Of a stretch of DNA of 64,000 bases, positions 1-8,374 are shown piece after piece (position 1 is the stretch's first letter; every line of letters begins with the position of its first letter). Origin of the DNA: Rhodobiaceae bacterium UBA4490 (lineage in GTDB: Bacteria > Pseudomonadota > Alphaproteobacteria > Parvibaculales > Parvibaculaceae); assembly GCA_002389665.1 (NCBI GenBank), contig DGNO01000003.1:430298-494297 (forward strand). The letters are read 5' to 3'. A model generated the notes under the pieces. The model was not told where the DNA came from, ran no database searches, and was given only the letters and a program-made list of their open reading frames with translations. A program made the position numbers and the translations under genes.

Positions 1-2
1 AA

Positions 3-176
3 GAATGCCTTTTATGGTCGGCAGCGGGTCTTTCCTCCAAGCGCATCGCCTTCAAACTCAGCCTCTCGCACCGCACCGTCGAGAACTGCTTGTTCCGGGC
101 GCAGCGCAAGCTGAAAGCCGCCAATAAAAGCCATGCCGTTTATAAAGCCGTGGTGCTCGGTCTCATCCAGCCTTAA
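3..176 (+). CDS. LuxR-type regulator, C-terminal fragment
   Basis: The reading frame is open from the window edge and ends at TAA 174-176, so only the last 57 residues are visible. They form the C-terminal helix-turn-helix of the LuxR/FixJ class: an AAGLSSKRIAF segment, then SHRTVENCLFRAQRKL, where TVEN begins the DNA-recognition helix. This domain binds target promoters. The N-terminal half, which would show whether it is a phosphorylated response regulator or a ligand-binding quorum sensor, lies outside the window. The class is clear; the subclass cannot be told. Confidence 0.75.
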   Translation, partial: ECLLWSAAGLSSKRIAFKLSLSHRTVENCLFRAQRKLKAANKSHAVYKAVVLGLIQP

Positions 177-308
177 GGCGGAAATTGCCTTAGAAACTGC
201 GTGCTGAGCCTCTCACTTGAATGTGATGAAGAGACCTAACGGTTTTTAATCACCCGCCCTTTAAACCGGAAACAGGAATTCGGCATTGAGGGGCGAGTGA
301 GGGGGCGC

Positions 309-767
309 ATGTCAACCGGCGGTGTATTTATGGAAGCGGCAAAAAAGGCGGGTTTCGGCTTCCTGGTCTTTACCGCCGTGGCGCTTGTCCATTCCGTCTT
401 TCTGAAACCCGACCTTTGGCTTCTGGGATTTTTCGGCGCTGCCATCACCCTTGTCATCGCGGAACCGGAAAGCCGGTTCACAGAGCCGCGCGCGCTCCTT
501 GGCGGCGTACTCGTTTCTTTTTGCTGCGGGCTAGCCGCCGCGCATTTCATGCCCGGCCAGCCTGCCGCCATCGTTGTTGCCTGTTCCAGCGCCATTTTGT
601 TGATGACGCTGCTGCGCGTACAAAACCCGCCGGCGGGCGCGGCGGCGGCCATCGCCGCCAGCGGCACCTATGACTGGACAGCGCTTATCGCGCCAACGGC
701 AACGGGCATGCTCATGATCGTTCTGGCACATCAGGCCTGGAAACATTTCAATCAGACGAGGCTATGA
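309..767 (+). CDS. HPP family integral membrane protein
   Basis: A small polytopic inner-membrane protein of about 152 residues. Visible features are four hydrophobic stretches, an early charged/aromatic segment (FLKPDLWLLGFFGAA), and the conserved RVQNPPAGAAAAIAA block, whose Asn-Pro-Pro is typical of the HPP family (PF04982). Some cyanobacterial and plant members have been linked to nitrite transport; no substrate can be read here. ATG 309 is preferred over GTG 297 because a purine-rich GAGGGG stretch precedes it. The chemoreceptor gene begins two bases after the stop, so the two may be co-transcribed. Confidence 0.72.
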   Translation: MSTGGVFMEAAKKAGFGFLVFTAVALVHSVFLKPDLWLLGFFGAAITLVIAEPESRFTEPRALLGGVLVSFCCGLAAAHFMPGQPAAIVVACSSAILLMTLLRVQNPPAGAAAAIAASGTYDWTALIAPTATGMLMIVLAHQAWKHFNQTRL

Positions 768-768
768 C

Positions 769-2211
769 ATGTGGGCACGAGGCAATGCAGAAGCTGCCGG
801 CATCTCCGCGCGCCGCGCGCCGGCGAAGGAAAGCGGGGAAAACATCACCTCGCTTTTTGCGCTGCTTAACACCGTCTCTCATATCGCCCAAAGCGCCGAA
901 GACATCGATGAGGCCATTTCCCTCACGCTGAAAGAAGTGTGCCTTTATACCGGCTGGCCCATCGGCCATGCCTATCACGTCACCACTCTTGGCGGCGAGG
1001 CGGAAGCCCGTTCCTCACAGCTCTGGTCGCTCGACCGCAGCATCGACAAAACCCGCATCGCCGAGTTCGTGTCGATTTCCGAGGGGACGGTGTTTCAGCC
1101 CGGCAAGGGACTGATCGGAAAGGTGATGGCGACGAAAGAAGCCGTCACCATCGAAGACGTCACGGTTCTTGACAGTTTCATGCGCGCCGCGCCTGCGCGC
1201 CAGAACGGCGTGAAAGGATGTTTCGCTTTTCCCGTTCTTTTCCAGAACCGCCCGCGCATCGTTCTGGAATTTTTCAGCCGCGATCCTGCAACGCTGGACA
1301 GCACCACGCTCGAGATCATGCGGTTTGTCGGCAATCAGCTAAGCACGATCCTGACCCGGATGGCGCATCAGGACCGGCTGGGGGAGATTGCCCGCTCCTT
1401 CGAGGGAAGCGTGAAAGGCGCCGTCGAAAAGACGGAGCATTATATCAAGGCGCTTGAGGAAAACGCCCGTATGCTCTGCAACAGCCTCGGCATATCGCGG
1501 GAAAATGCTGGTGAGGCAGCTGCAGGCTCGGAGGAAACCGCGCAAAGCGTGCAGACCGTGGCAAGCGCCATCGAGGAAATGTCCGCCAGCATCAACGAGA
1601 TTGCCGGTCAGGTGCAGCGCAGCACCTCGCTGATCCTGCACTGTGCGGACAAGGTGCTCGAAGCCTCGAACAGGGCGCAGACCTTGAACAGCGCCACGGC
1701 AAAGGTGGAAGGGGCGCTGGAGGAAATCACCGCCATCTCCGGCAAAGTGAAACTTCTTTCCATGAATGCCCGTATCGAGGCGGCACGCGCCGGTGTGCAC
1801 GGGCAGGGGTTCAGCGTCGTTGCCAATGAGGTCAAGGAGCTTTCCGGTCAGACGGAAGCCTCGGTCGAGGCGATTTCACTCATCGTGCGGGAGATGAACG
1901 GTGCAACACGGGAGATGCTGGCCGCCATGGGCGAGACGACGCGCTCTATCGAAGAAATCTCGGCGGCCTCTCAAACCATCGATGCGGCACTGGAAGAACA
2001 GACCTCCACGACGAACGAGATCGCCGCAACCATGCAGCAGACGGCGCTTTCTGTAACGCAGGTGACAGGCAATCTTCACAGCATCAATGAAAGTGTGGAG
2101 CGTTCTGCGGAAGCGGCGGGCGAGATGTCGGGCGAATGCAGCGCGCTTGCCAGCGAGGCGGAAACGCTGTCGGCGAATGTCGAAAAATTCCTCAGCGAGA
2201 TCGGCAACTGA
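769..2211 (+). CDS. Methyl-accepting chemotaxis protein with GAF sensor domain
   Basis: A 480-residue soluble chemoreceptor. Residues ~25-195 resemble a GAF domain (IGHAYHVTT, FSISEGTVFQPGKGLIGKV-like core, GCFAFPVLF), which would bind a small ligand or chromophore. Residues ~230-480 are the coiled-coil signalling domain with the hairpin tip KLLSMNARIEAARAGVHGQG and the GFSVVANEVKELS segment that contacts CheA and CheW. No transmembrane segment or HAMP domain is visible, so it should sense an intracellular cue. No che genes lie nearby. Start ATG 769 has a GACGAGG ribosome-binding site upstream. Confidence 0.9.
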   Translation: MWARGNAEAAGISARRAPAKESGENITSLFALLNTVSHIAQSAEDIDEAISLTLKEVCLYTGWPIGHAYHVTTLGGEAEARSSQLWSLDRSIDKTRIAEFVSISEGTVFQPGKGLIGKVMATKEAVTIEDVTVLDSFMRAAPARQNGVKGCFAFPVLFQNRPRIVLEFFSRDPATLDSTTLEIMRFVGNQLSTILTRMAHQDRLGEIARSFEGSVKGAVEKTEHYIKALEENARMLCNSLGISRENAGEAAAGSEETAQSVQTVASAIEEMSASINEIAGQVQRSTSLILHCADKVLEASNRAQTLNSATAKVEGALEEITAISGKVKLLSMNARIEAARAGVHGQGFSVVANEVKELSGQTEASVEAISLIVREMNGATREMLAAMGETTRSIEEISAASQTIDAALEEQTSTTNEIAATMQQTALSVTQVTGNLHSINESVERSAEAAGEMSGECSALASEAETLSANVEKFLSEIGN

Positions 2212-2223
2212 GAAGATGCCACT

Positions 2224-2664
2224 TCAGGCGGGGATAAGCCGCCGGATACGCCCGAAACTTCCAGGCTTCTTGACGAGGTCGGCCAGTGTGTACTCATCGA
2301 GCACCGCCAGGAATGCGCCCAAAGCCTCCTCGAGCGGGCCTTTAAGACCGCAGGCAGGCGCAATACGGCAGGTGTTCTTGGCCGGATCGAAACATTCCAC
2401 CAGCGCGAAATTGTCCTCGCAGGCCCGCACCACTGCGCCAAGGGAAATTTCCTCCGGCGCCCGCGCCAGCCGCAAGCCGCCGCCCCGCCCGCGCAGGCTT
2501 TCCACGAAACCGTTCTGCGCCAGGGTCTGCGCCACCTTCATCATGTGGTTGCGTGAAATCTCATAGCGGCGGGACACTTCCTCGATCGTGTGAAGCGCCT
2601 CCGGCTCCACGGCAAGCAGCATGAGAAGACGCAGCGCATAATCGGTGTGGCGGGTGAGGTGCAT
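2224..2664 (-). CDS. nsrR: Rrf2-family transcriptional regulator, NsrR-like
   Basis: A 146-residue Rrf2 regulator. The N-terminal winged helix starts MHLTRHTDYALRLLMLLA, as in NsrR. Three cysteines, C91, C99 and C105, sit in a CFDP..NTC..APAC arrangement matching the Fe-S cluster ligands of nitric-oxide-sensing NsrR; C82 is an additional cysteine. Holo-NsrR represses genes for NO detoxification and derepresses when NO attacks the cluster. A palindrome resembling an NsrR site lies 12 bases upstream, which points to autoregulation. It converges with the chemoreceptor gene. RirA or IscR-like specificity is less likely given the operator. Confidence 0.82.
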   Translation of the reverse strand: MHLTRHTDYALRLLMLLAVEPEALHTIEEVSRRYEISRNHMMKVAQTLAQNGFVESLRGRGGGLRLARAPEEISLGAVVRACEDNFALVECFDPAKNTCRIAPACGLKGPLEEALGAFLAVLDEYTLADLVKKPGSFGRIRRLIPA

Positions 2665-2675
2665 GGCTTTGGCCC

Positions 2676-2696
2676 AAAGATGTATCTGATATCTTT
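2676..2696. promoter_or_regulatory. NsrR-like operator
   Basis: AAAGATGTATCTGATATCTTT is a 21-bp imperfect inverted repeat in which 7 of 10 base pairs are symmetric. Its half-site AAGATGTAT closely matches the published NsrR half-site (AAGATGCATTT-like). It lies 12 bases upstream of the nsrR-like start codon, between it and the DUF4396 gene. The role is inferred; binding has not been shown. Confidence 0.62.
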
Positions 2697-2782
2697 ATAT
2701 AGAGCCGCCACACAGGAGAGCCAATGGCGCAAATTGGCGCGCCCTCTGAGGCCCCGAAAAGGAAACCTGGAAAAGGCGGTTT

Positions 2783-3496
2783 CTAGCCGTGATCATGCTC
2801 CGTATTGCGCGGGTCCATCATGCCTTCTTTCACCCCGTAATGAATGAGCAGCACATTGACCGGATAAGCGGCGAGCAGCCCGAGCGTCAAAGACGTAATG
2901 AGCGAGGACCAGAAAAGCGGCTCCGCCATGGTGGCCGAGCCGGCCAAATAGAGATCGGCGCCGATGGCCACGATTTCCATCACCGCAATGCTCGGCGTTT
3001 CGGCAAGAAAAGCGTCCCAAAGCGCGGTCTTGAAGGAGACGCCCTCCTGCATAAGGGGCCCGACCGTTAACGCATAGCCAGCCATGTAGGCCAGGCCGAA
3101 AGTAATCCCCGCAACCCAGTAATTGGACAGTGCGAGCACGCCCGCCGCAATCGTAATACCGGCTATCTCGCCCATGCCGCAGCCTGAATAACAATGGGCG
3201 ACGGAGCGGAAAGATCGGCGCCACAGCGTGTCACGGGCAATTTCCTTACGTCCCGTTAGATAATAAACCGCAAGACCGAGCGGCCCGGAATAAGCAACTG
3301 TCAGCGCCCAAACCACTTTCATCAGCGGCATGAGATGGGCATTGCGCGTGCGCAAATCATAAATCACCCAGATCAGGCAGGGCAGCATGAGCGCCGCCCA
3401 GGCAATCAGCGTAAAAGGGTCGGAAAGAAAATTTGCAATGCGTTCCATAGACAGCTCAGCGGCAGGTCCGTGATTGAAAAGTGCAATGCGCGCCAC
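2783..3496 (-). CDS. DUF4396 family membrane protein
   Basis: A 237-residue protein with about six hydrophobic segments. The central SVAHCYSGCGMGEIAG motif (residues ~98-113), with paired cysteines and a histidine before a GE/GD, is characteristic of the DUF4396 family. The function of this family is not established; the Cys/His cluster could bind metal or act in redox chemistry. The C-terminus ends with acidic and histidine residues (NTEHDHG). It lies upstream of the nsrR-like gene on the same strand, 118 bases away, so it may be read into it or respond to the same stress. A shorter start at the Met of MERIANFLSD is possible. Confidence 0.68.
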   Translation of the reverse strand: MARIALFNHGPAAELSMERIANFLSDPFTLIAWAALMLPCLIWVIYDLRTRNAHLMPLMKVVWALTVAYSGPLGLAVYYLTGRKEIARDTLWRRSFRSVAHCYSGCGMGEIAGITIAAGVLALSNYWVAGITFGLAYMAGYALTVGPLMQEGVSFKTALWDAFLAETPSIAVMEIVAIGADLYLAGSATMAEPLFWSSLITSLTLGLLAAYPVNVLLIHYGVKEGMMDPRNTEHDHG

Positions 3497-3699
3497 TGTC
3501 TTTTAAACGACTGCCATCTGTATCCGTTCCTTCCGCCTTGCTTTGGTTCATCCGCTTCCCGAACCGGGAGGCGGAAAAGGTAAATCTCCAGTTTACCCTG
3601 CCTGCTCCCCCGTCAGCTCTTCCGGCCGTTTCCAACCATCAAATCTTCCTTACGCAAATGCGAGTTGACAGGGAGGGCTTCCATCCCCAGTTTATATAT

Positions 3700-3712
3700 T
3701 ATGATTATCATA
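3700..3712. promoter_or_regulatory. Inverted repeat upstream of Mo-hydroxylase operon
   Basis: TATGATTATCATA is a perfect 6-1-6 palindrome 85 bases before the first gene of the molybdenum hydroxylase operon, in an AT-rich pocket within otherwise GC-rich DNA. Its TATGAT arm could also serve as a -10 element. The same arms flank a 4-base spacer upstream of the TetR gene at the other end of the operon. A Fur-type site (core TGATNATCA) is an alternative reading. Confidence 0.5.
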
Positions 3713-3796
3713 TTTAGAATTGCCGTCGCCCGGCGCGGGGCAATCCGCGGCGGCAACACTTAACCGGTCAACACTTAACAGTCAGGGGATGCCATC

Positions 3797-4306
3797 TTGA
3801 AAAGCGAACTCGATATCATGCTGACGGTGGACGGCGCGAAAGAGCGCGCCACGGTCGAGCCCCGCAGCCTGCTCATTCAGGTATTGCGGGAGAAACTGGG
3901 TGTCACGGGCCCACATATCGGCTGTGAAAGCGGGCGCTGCGGCGCCTGCACGGTGCTGGTAAACGGCGAGGCGGTGAAATCCTGCATGATGCTGGCAGCT
4001 CAAGCGGATGGCGCAGAGATCACCACCGCCGCCGGCCTTGCCGCAGAAGACGGCACGCTTCACCCCCTGCAGCAAGCGTTTCACGAGCATCACGCGCTGC
4101 AATGCGGCTATTGCACGCCCGGCATGCTCTGCGCCGCCATGGACCTGCTTAAAACCAATCCCAATCCGGATGAAAACGACGTTCGCCAGGCGCTGCGCGG
4201 CAATCTGTGCCGCTGCACGGGCTATCAACACATTGTCGATGCGGTTTTGAGCGCCGCCGAAACCCTTGGCAGCGGCGCCAGCGCCGTGAAAGGAGCTGCG
4301 GAATGA
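3797..4306 (+). CDS. 2Fe-2S subunit of molybdenum hydroxylase (CoxS-like)
   Basis: The small iron-sulfur subunit, 169 residues, of a xanthine dehydrogenase/CO dehydrogenase-family hydroxylase. It carries electrons from the molybdenum centre to FAD. The N-terminal plant-type ferredoxin cluster has C43, C48, C51 and C63 ([10 protein letters not shown]...C); the second cluster has C103, C106, C138 and C140 (CGYC...CRC). Both sets are complete. Translation likely begins at TTG 3797, behind a CAGGGGA ribosome-binding site; an ATG at 3818 would trim the N-terminus. The stop overlaps the next start by four bases, indicating translational coupling to the large subunit. Confidence 0.93.
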   Translation: MKSELDIMLTVDGAKERATVEPRSLLIQVLREKLGVTGPHIGCESGRCGACTVLVNGEAVKSCMMLAAQADGAEITTAAGLAAEDGTLHPLQQAFHEHHALQCGYCTPGMLCAAMDLLKTNPNPDENDVRQALRGNLCRCTGYQHIVDAVLSAAETLGSGASAVKGAAE

Positions 4307-6678
4307 ATGCTCCCAATCTGAACACCCAACAGCACGCCGAGACAGGTAAGCACACCGGCAAAGCCATGCGCCGGATGGAAGACACGCGTTTCCTGACGGG
4401 ACGCGGGCGCTATGTCGGCGACATCACGCTGCCCCGCCAGCTTTATGCGCATTTCGTCCGCTCGCCCCATGCCCATGCGCGCATTTTGAAAGTGAGCACC
4501 GAAGCGGCCCTTGCCGTTTCCGGCGTCAAAGGGGTTTACTGCGCCAACGATCTGCAAGGCACGCGCGATGTGCCGCCCAACTGGGTGTTACCCGGCTCGC
4601 AGGTCAAAGGCCGCCCGGCGCTCGCCCGGGAGATTGTGCGCCATGTCGGCGAATGCGTGGCCGTGGTGCTGGCTGAAAGCCCGGAAGCGGCCGCCGATGC
4701 GGGCGTCCTTGTCGATGTCGCCTACGACCCGCTCCCTACTGTCTTCAGCGCCTCCGACGCCTTGCAAGACGGCGCTCATAAAGTGCATGGCGATCTGCCG
4801 GACAATCTCGCCACCACGTTCAAGACCGGCAATGGCGGCTATGACGAGGCGCTTGAAAAAGCCGACCGGGAAATCGCTTTCAACCTGCGCAATCAGCGCC
4901 TCGTGCCCTTCCCCATCGAAGGGCGGGCGGTGAATGCGGATTTCGACCCGGCAACGGAGCGGCTGACTTTTTATACCGCCCATCAGATCCCGCATATGCT
5001 GCGGCGGATGCTGGCCGGCGCGCTCGGCTTTCCCGAGCACAAACTGCGTGTCATCTCGCCGGATGTCGGCGGCGGCTTCGGCCCCAAAATGCACTTCTAT
5101 CCCGAAGAGCTGACACTGGCGCGGCTTTCCTGCCTGCTGAAACGGCCCGTGAAATGGACCGAACGGCGCAGCGAAAACGTGGCGGCCACCACCCATGGGC
5201 GCGACCATGAGATGGAGGTGCGCGTTGCCGTGCAGAAGGACGGCAAGGTGCTTGGCCTCAAACTCGACTCCAAGGCCAATGTCGGTGCCTATCTTTCTTC
5301 CATGGGCACAGGCGTGCCGACAATCAATGTGGCCCTCTTCGCGCTCGGGGTTTACGCCATTCCCCATTCCGACGTGACGATCACCTGCGCTTATACCAAT
5401 ACGACGCCGGTCGATGCCTACCGCGGCGCGGGCCGCCCGGAAGCGGCCTATATGATTGAGCGAGTGATGGACCGCGTGGCGCTGGAGCTGGGGCTCGACC
5501 CCGCCGAAACGCGCAAGCGCAATTTCGTTCAGCCCGACCAGATGCCTTATGCGCAGCCGACGGGCACGACGCTCGACACGGGCGAGTATGCGATGACGCT
5601 CGATCTCGCGCTGAAGAACGCGGGCTATGAGGGCCTGCGCAAAGAGCAGGAAGAGGCGCGCAAGAAGGGCCGTTATCTCGGCATCGGCTTTTCCAACTAT
5701 ACCGAAACCTGCGGCATGGGGAATGGCTTCATTCTGCAGTTCGTAGGCTTTGATCGCGGCGGCTATGAAAGCGCCGTCGTGCGCGTGCACCCGGACGGAC
5801 GGGCGACGGTCCTTTCCGGCTCGCACAGCCACGGCCAGGGCCATGTGACGACCTTCGCCCAGATCGCAGCGGACGAGCTCGGCATTGCGCCGGAACAGAT
5901 CGAAGTGCTGCAGGGGGACACGGACATGATCCCCTTCGGTATCGGCACGTTCAATTCCCGCTCTGTGCCCGTGGGCGGGAGCGCGGTCAAAGTCGCCGCA
6001 GGCCGCGTTGCCGCAAAGATGCGGCGCATTGCGGCTCACCTTCTGCAATGCGAGCCCGACAACGTTCTCATCGAGGAGGGTATCTTCAAAGCTGCGGACG
6101 GCAATGGCACCGTGACGATCGAACGGGTCGCCCATGCCGCCTGGACCGGCCACGACATTCCTTATGAGCTTGGCATCGGGCTTGAAGAAACCGAATTCTT
6201 CCATCCGCAATCCATGTCCTCGCCTTACGGCGCGCATATCGCGCTTGTGGAGGTCGACCCTGAAACCGGCGAGGTGGAACTGAAGCGCTACATCGCGGTC
6301 GATGATTGCGGCGTCATCATCAACCCGCTGCTTGCCCGCGGCCAGGTGCATGGCGGGCTTGCGCAAGGTATCGGCCAGGCGCTTTACGAGGATGCAGGCT
6401 TCGATGCGCAAGGCCGTCCTGCGCTCGAACCGTCCATTCCCCGCTTCGACATGCTGCCGCGTTTCGAAACGGACCACACCGTCACTCCCACCCCAACCAA
6501 TCCGCTGGGCGCCAAAGGCCTTGGCGAGGCCGGCGCCATCGGCGCGCCGCCCGCCATCGTCAATGCCGCCATCGATGCGCTTTGGGGGCTCGGCGTGCGC
6601 ACGCTCGACATGCCGCTAACGCCCGAACGGGTTTTGACGTCCATCCGCAACGCGGCCAATAAGGAGACAGAGGCATGA
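4303..6678 (+). CDS. Molybdopterin-binding large subunit of Mo hydroxylase (CoxL-like, form II)
   Basis: The 791-residue catalytic subunit that holds the molybdenum-cytosine dinucleotide cofactor and hydroxylates a substrate with water. The N-terminal part (about residues 20-130, RRMEDTRFLTGRGRYVGD) is the a/b-hammerhead domain. The cofactor-binding body follows, with DVGGGFGPK. The active-site loop at residues 372-378 reads AYRGAGR, the form II signature, not the AYRCSFR of true aerobic CO dehydrogenase. The catalytic base is probably E742 in GLGEAGAIG. The ATG at 4303 overlaps the small-subunit stop. The substrate is unknown; neighbouring CoA and fumarylacetoacetase genes suggest an aromatic or heterocyclic compound. 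Confidence 0.9.
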   Translation: MNAPNLNTQQHAETGKHTGKAMRRMEDTRFLTGRGRYVGDITLPRQLYAHFVRSPHAHARILKVSTEAALAVSGVKGVYCANDLQGTRDVPPNWVLPGSQVKGRPALAREIVRHVGECVAVVLAESPEAAADAGVLVDVAYDPLPTVFSASDALQDGAHKVHGDLPDNLATTFKTGNGGYDEALEKADREIAFNLRNQRLVPFPIEGRAVNADFDPATERLTFYTAHQIPHMLRRMLAGALGFPEHKLRVISPDVGGGFGPKMHFYPEELTLARLSCLLKRPVKWTERRSENVAATTHGRDHEMEVRVAVQKDGKVLGLKLDSKANVGAYLSSMGTGVPTINVALFALGVYAIPHSDVTITCAYTNTTPVDAYRGAGRPEAAYMIERVMDRVALELGLDPAETRKRNFVQPDQMPYAQPTGTTLDTGEYAMTLDLALKNAGYEGLRKEQEEARKKGRYLGIGFSNYTETCGMGNGFILQFVGFDRGGYESAVVRVHPDGRATVLSGSHSHGQGHVTTFAQIAADELGIAPEQIEVLQGDTDMIPFGIGTFNSRSVPVGGSAVKVAAGRVAAKMRRIAAHLLQCEPDNVLIEEGIFKAADGNGTVTIERVAHAAWTGHDIPYELGIGLEETEFFHPQSMSSPYGAHIALVEVDPETGEVELKRYIAVDDCGVIINPLLARGQVHGGLAQGIGQALYEDAGFDAQGRPALEPSIPRFDMLPRFETDHTVTPTPTNPLGAKGLGEAGAIGAPPAIVNAAIDALWGLGVRTLDMPLTPERVLTSIRNAANKETEA

Positions 6679-7532
6679 TCCCGGCAGCTTTCGATTACGC
6701 CCGTCCGGCAACCCTTGAAGAAGCAGCGTCCCTTCTGTCCCAAGAAGGCGGCGCGGCGCTTCTGGCCGGGGGGCAGAGCCTCATCACGGAACTCAAACAG
6801 CGCCGGGCGAGCCCGCGCGCGGTGATCGATCTCAATGCTATTACCGAACTGTCGGCCATCGAGCACGGGCCGGACGGGGTGCGCATCGGCGCCATGGTGC
6901 GCCAGGCCGAACTCCTGCGCGATGCGACCGTGCAAAAGCGCCTGCCGCTTTTATGCGAAACGGGAGCGGCAGCAGGCGATCCGATGATCCGCCGTCTCGG
7001 CACGCTGGCCGGCGCGCTTTGCGAGGCCGAACCCGGCGGCGACTGGGTGGCGGCAGCTCTTGCCCTCGACGCGGAAGTCGAGATCTACGGCAAGGACGGC
7101 ACCCGGCGTATGTCCGCCGCCGACTTCGTGACCGGCGTCAAACCGGCAGGCGGGCTGAAAGGCGAGATCGTGACGGCGGTACATCTGCCTTACCAAAAAG
7201 AAGACAGCCGCAGCACTTATCGCAAGGTGAAACACAATGCCGTGGGCTGGAGCATTGCCAGCGCCGCGATCAGCCTGGAGCCCGGTGAAGGCGGCGCCTG
7301 CCGGAAGGTGCGCATCGCGGTGAGCGGCGCGCCCTCTCACCCGCAGCGCCTGCCCTCGCTCGAATCCGCGCTCACGGGCGGGCCTTACGAAGCCGGGCGT
7401 ATCCAAACTGCCATCGAAGAGGCGCTTCAGGGGCTCACCTTCCGCGGCGATCACTATGCCTCCGCCGGCTACCGGCGCACGCGCCTCGGCATCCTTCTAT
7501 CCAGAACGCTTCAAGAGCTGCTTGCCGCTTGA
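6675..7532 (+). CDS. FAD-binding subunit of molybdenum hydroxylase (CoxM-like)
   Basis: The medium subunit, 285 residues, carries FAD and passes electrons to the final acceptor. The two FAD-contact motifs of the family are visible: AGGQSL at residues 31-36, and a TLAGALCEAEPGGDW segment at ~113-127 that corresponds to the usual TIGG loop (here TLAG). A CO dehydrogenase C-terminal domain follows from ~175 (YRKVKHNAVGWSIASAA). Its ATG lies within the large-subunit stop (ATGA overlap). With the two genes before it, it completes the heterotrimer. Confidence 0.9.
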   Translation: MIPAAFDYARPATLEEAASLLSQEGGAALLAGGQSLITELKQRRASPRAVIDLNAITELSAIEHGPDGVRIGAMVRQAELLRDATVQKRLPLLCETGAAAGDPMIRRLGTLAGALCEAEPGGDWVAAALALDAEVEIYGKDGTRRMSAADFVTGVKPAGGLKGEIVTAVHLPYQKEDSRSTYRKVKHNAVGWSIASAAISLEPGEGGACRKVRIAVSGAPSHPQRLPSLESALTGGPYEAGRIQTAIEEALQGLTFRGDHYASAGYRRTRLGILLSRTLQELLAA

Positions 7533-7558
7533 AGCCCATAATAAACGGAGAAACGCTT

Positions 7559-8371
7559 ATGAGTTCCGAACCCCTTATCGCGCGGGAAGTGCGCGGGTCG
7601 ATCACGACTTTGACCATGCTCTACCGGCCTTACAATCTGATCGGCACGAAGCTGATGGATGCGCTGCTGGACGAGCTGAAAGTGGCGGAAGAAGCCGGCG
7701 CACGTGCCATCATCCTGCGCAGCGGGCTGCGGCATTTCTCCGCCGGCGCGGATCTGGAATATTTCGAAACCCGCGTGGGCACCCCGCCTGCAGGCGGCGA
7801 CAAAGACGCCAAGCAGGCCAGCCGCGCCAATACCTATACGATCGACTTTTTGCAGCGCCTTGAAACGTTGCCCATTCCGATCATTGCAAGCCTGCACGGG
7901 GTCTGCCTTGGCGGCGGGCTGGAACTGGCGCTTGCCTGCGATTACATCATCGCCGCTTCTTCCACCAAAATCGGCTCGGTGGAAGTGACGCTCGGCCTTC
8001 ACCCGCTGATGGGCGCCGTTCAGCGCCAGGTACAGCGCATCGGCGTTGCCCGTGCCAAGGAAATGTCGATGCTGGGCCGGCGCTACGATGCCGCGACGCT
8101 GGAGCGCTGGGGCCTCATCAACCTTTCCGTGCCGGACGACAAGCTCGAGTCCGTGACCTGGACCATTGCCGAAGAATTCGCCCATGGGCCGACGGTTGCC
8201 CATGCCGCCACGAAGAAGCTTGCCTATATCGCCGCCAACGAAGGCGTGCGGGCCGCGGACGAGGCAATGACCGACATCCAGAAACCCATCTGGAAATCGG
8301 AAGATCTGAAAATCGGGCTCAAGGCATTCCGTAAGAACGGACCGGGCGCCGCACGTTTCGAGGGGCGCTGA
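7559..8371 (+). CDS. Enoyl-CoA hydratase/isomerase (crotonase superfamily)
   Basis: A 270-residue crotonase that would hydrate, isomerise or otherwise transform an acyl-CoA thioester. The oxyanion-hole motif RHFSAGADLE lies near residue 60. CLGGGLELALACDY holds one conserved Glu, and SVEVTLGLHPLMG aligns with the region holding the second catalytic Glu of hydratases, so both appear present. The Gly-rich PGAGG turn is changed to HPLMGA, which argues for altered specificity. ATG 7559 is chosen because ACGGAG precedes it; a TTG at 7529 overlaps the previous gene. The co-transcribed CoA-transferase gene starts three bases after the stop. Confidence 0.87.
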   Translation: MSSEPLIAREVRGSITTLTMLYRPYNLIGTKLMDALLDELKVAEEAGARAIILRSGLRHFSAGADLEYFETRVGTPPAGGDKDAKQASRANTYTIDFLQRLETLPIPIIASLHGVCLGGGLELALACDYIIAASSTKIGSVEVTLGLHPLMGAVQRQVQRIGVARAKEMSMLGRRYDAATLERWGLINLSVPDDKLESVTWTIAEEFAHGPTVAHAATKKLAYIAANEGVRAADEAMTDIQKPIWKSEDLKIGLKAFRKNGPGAARFEGR

Positions 8372-8374
8372 TCG

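Noticed and set aside
4588..6477. 629-codon open frame on the minus strand within the large Mo-hydroxylase subunit
   Set aside because: Its translation is rich in Arg, His and Gly with no domain. The opposite strand encodes a catalytic subunit with intact motifs.
3797..7532. Calling the Mo hydroxylase a carbon monoxide dehydrogenase
   Set aside because: The active-site loop is AYRGAGR, lacking the Cys of the form I CO enzyme, and the downstream genes are not those of CO oxidation.
3797..7532. Calling the Mo hydroxylase a xanthine dehydrogenase
   Set aside because: Subunit order and size (separate small, large and FAD subunits) and the CoA/fumarylacetoacetase neighbours do not point to purine use.
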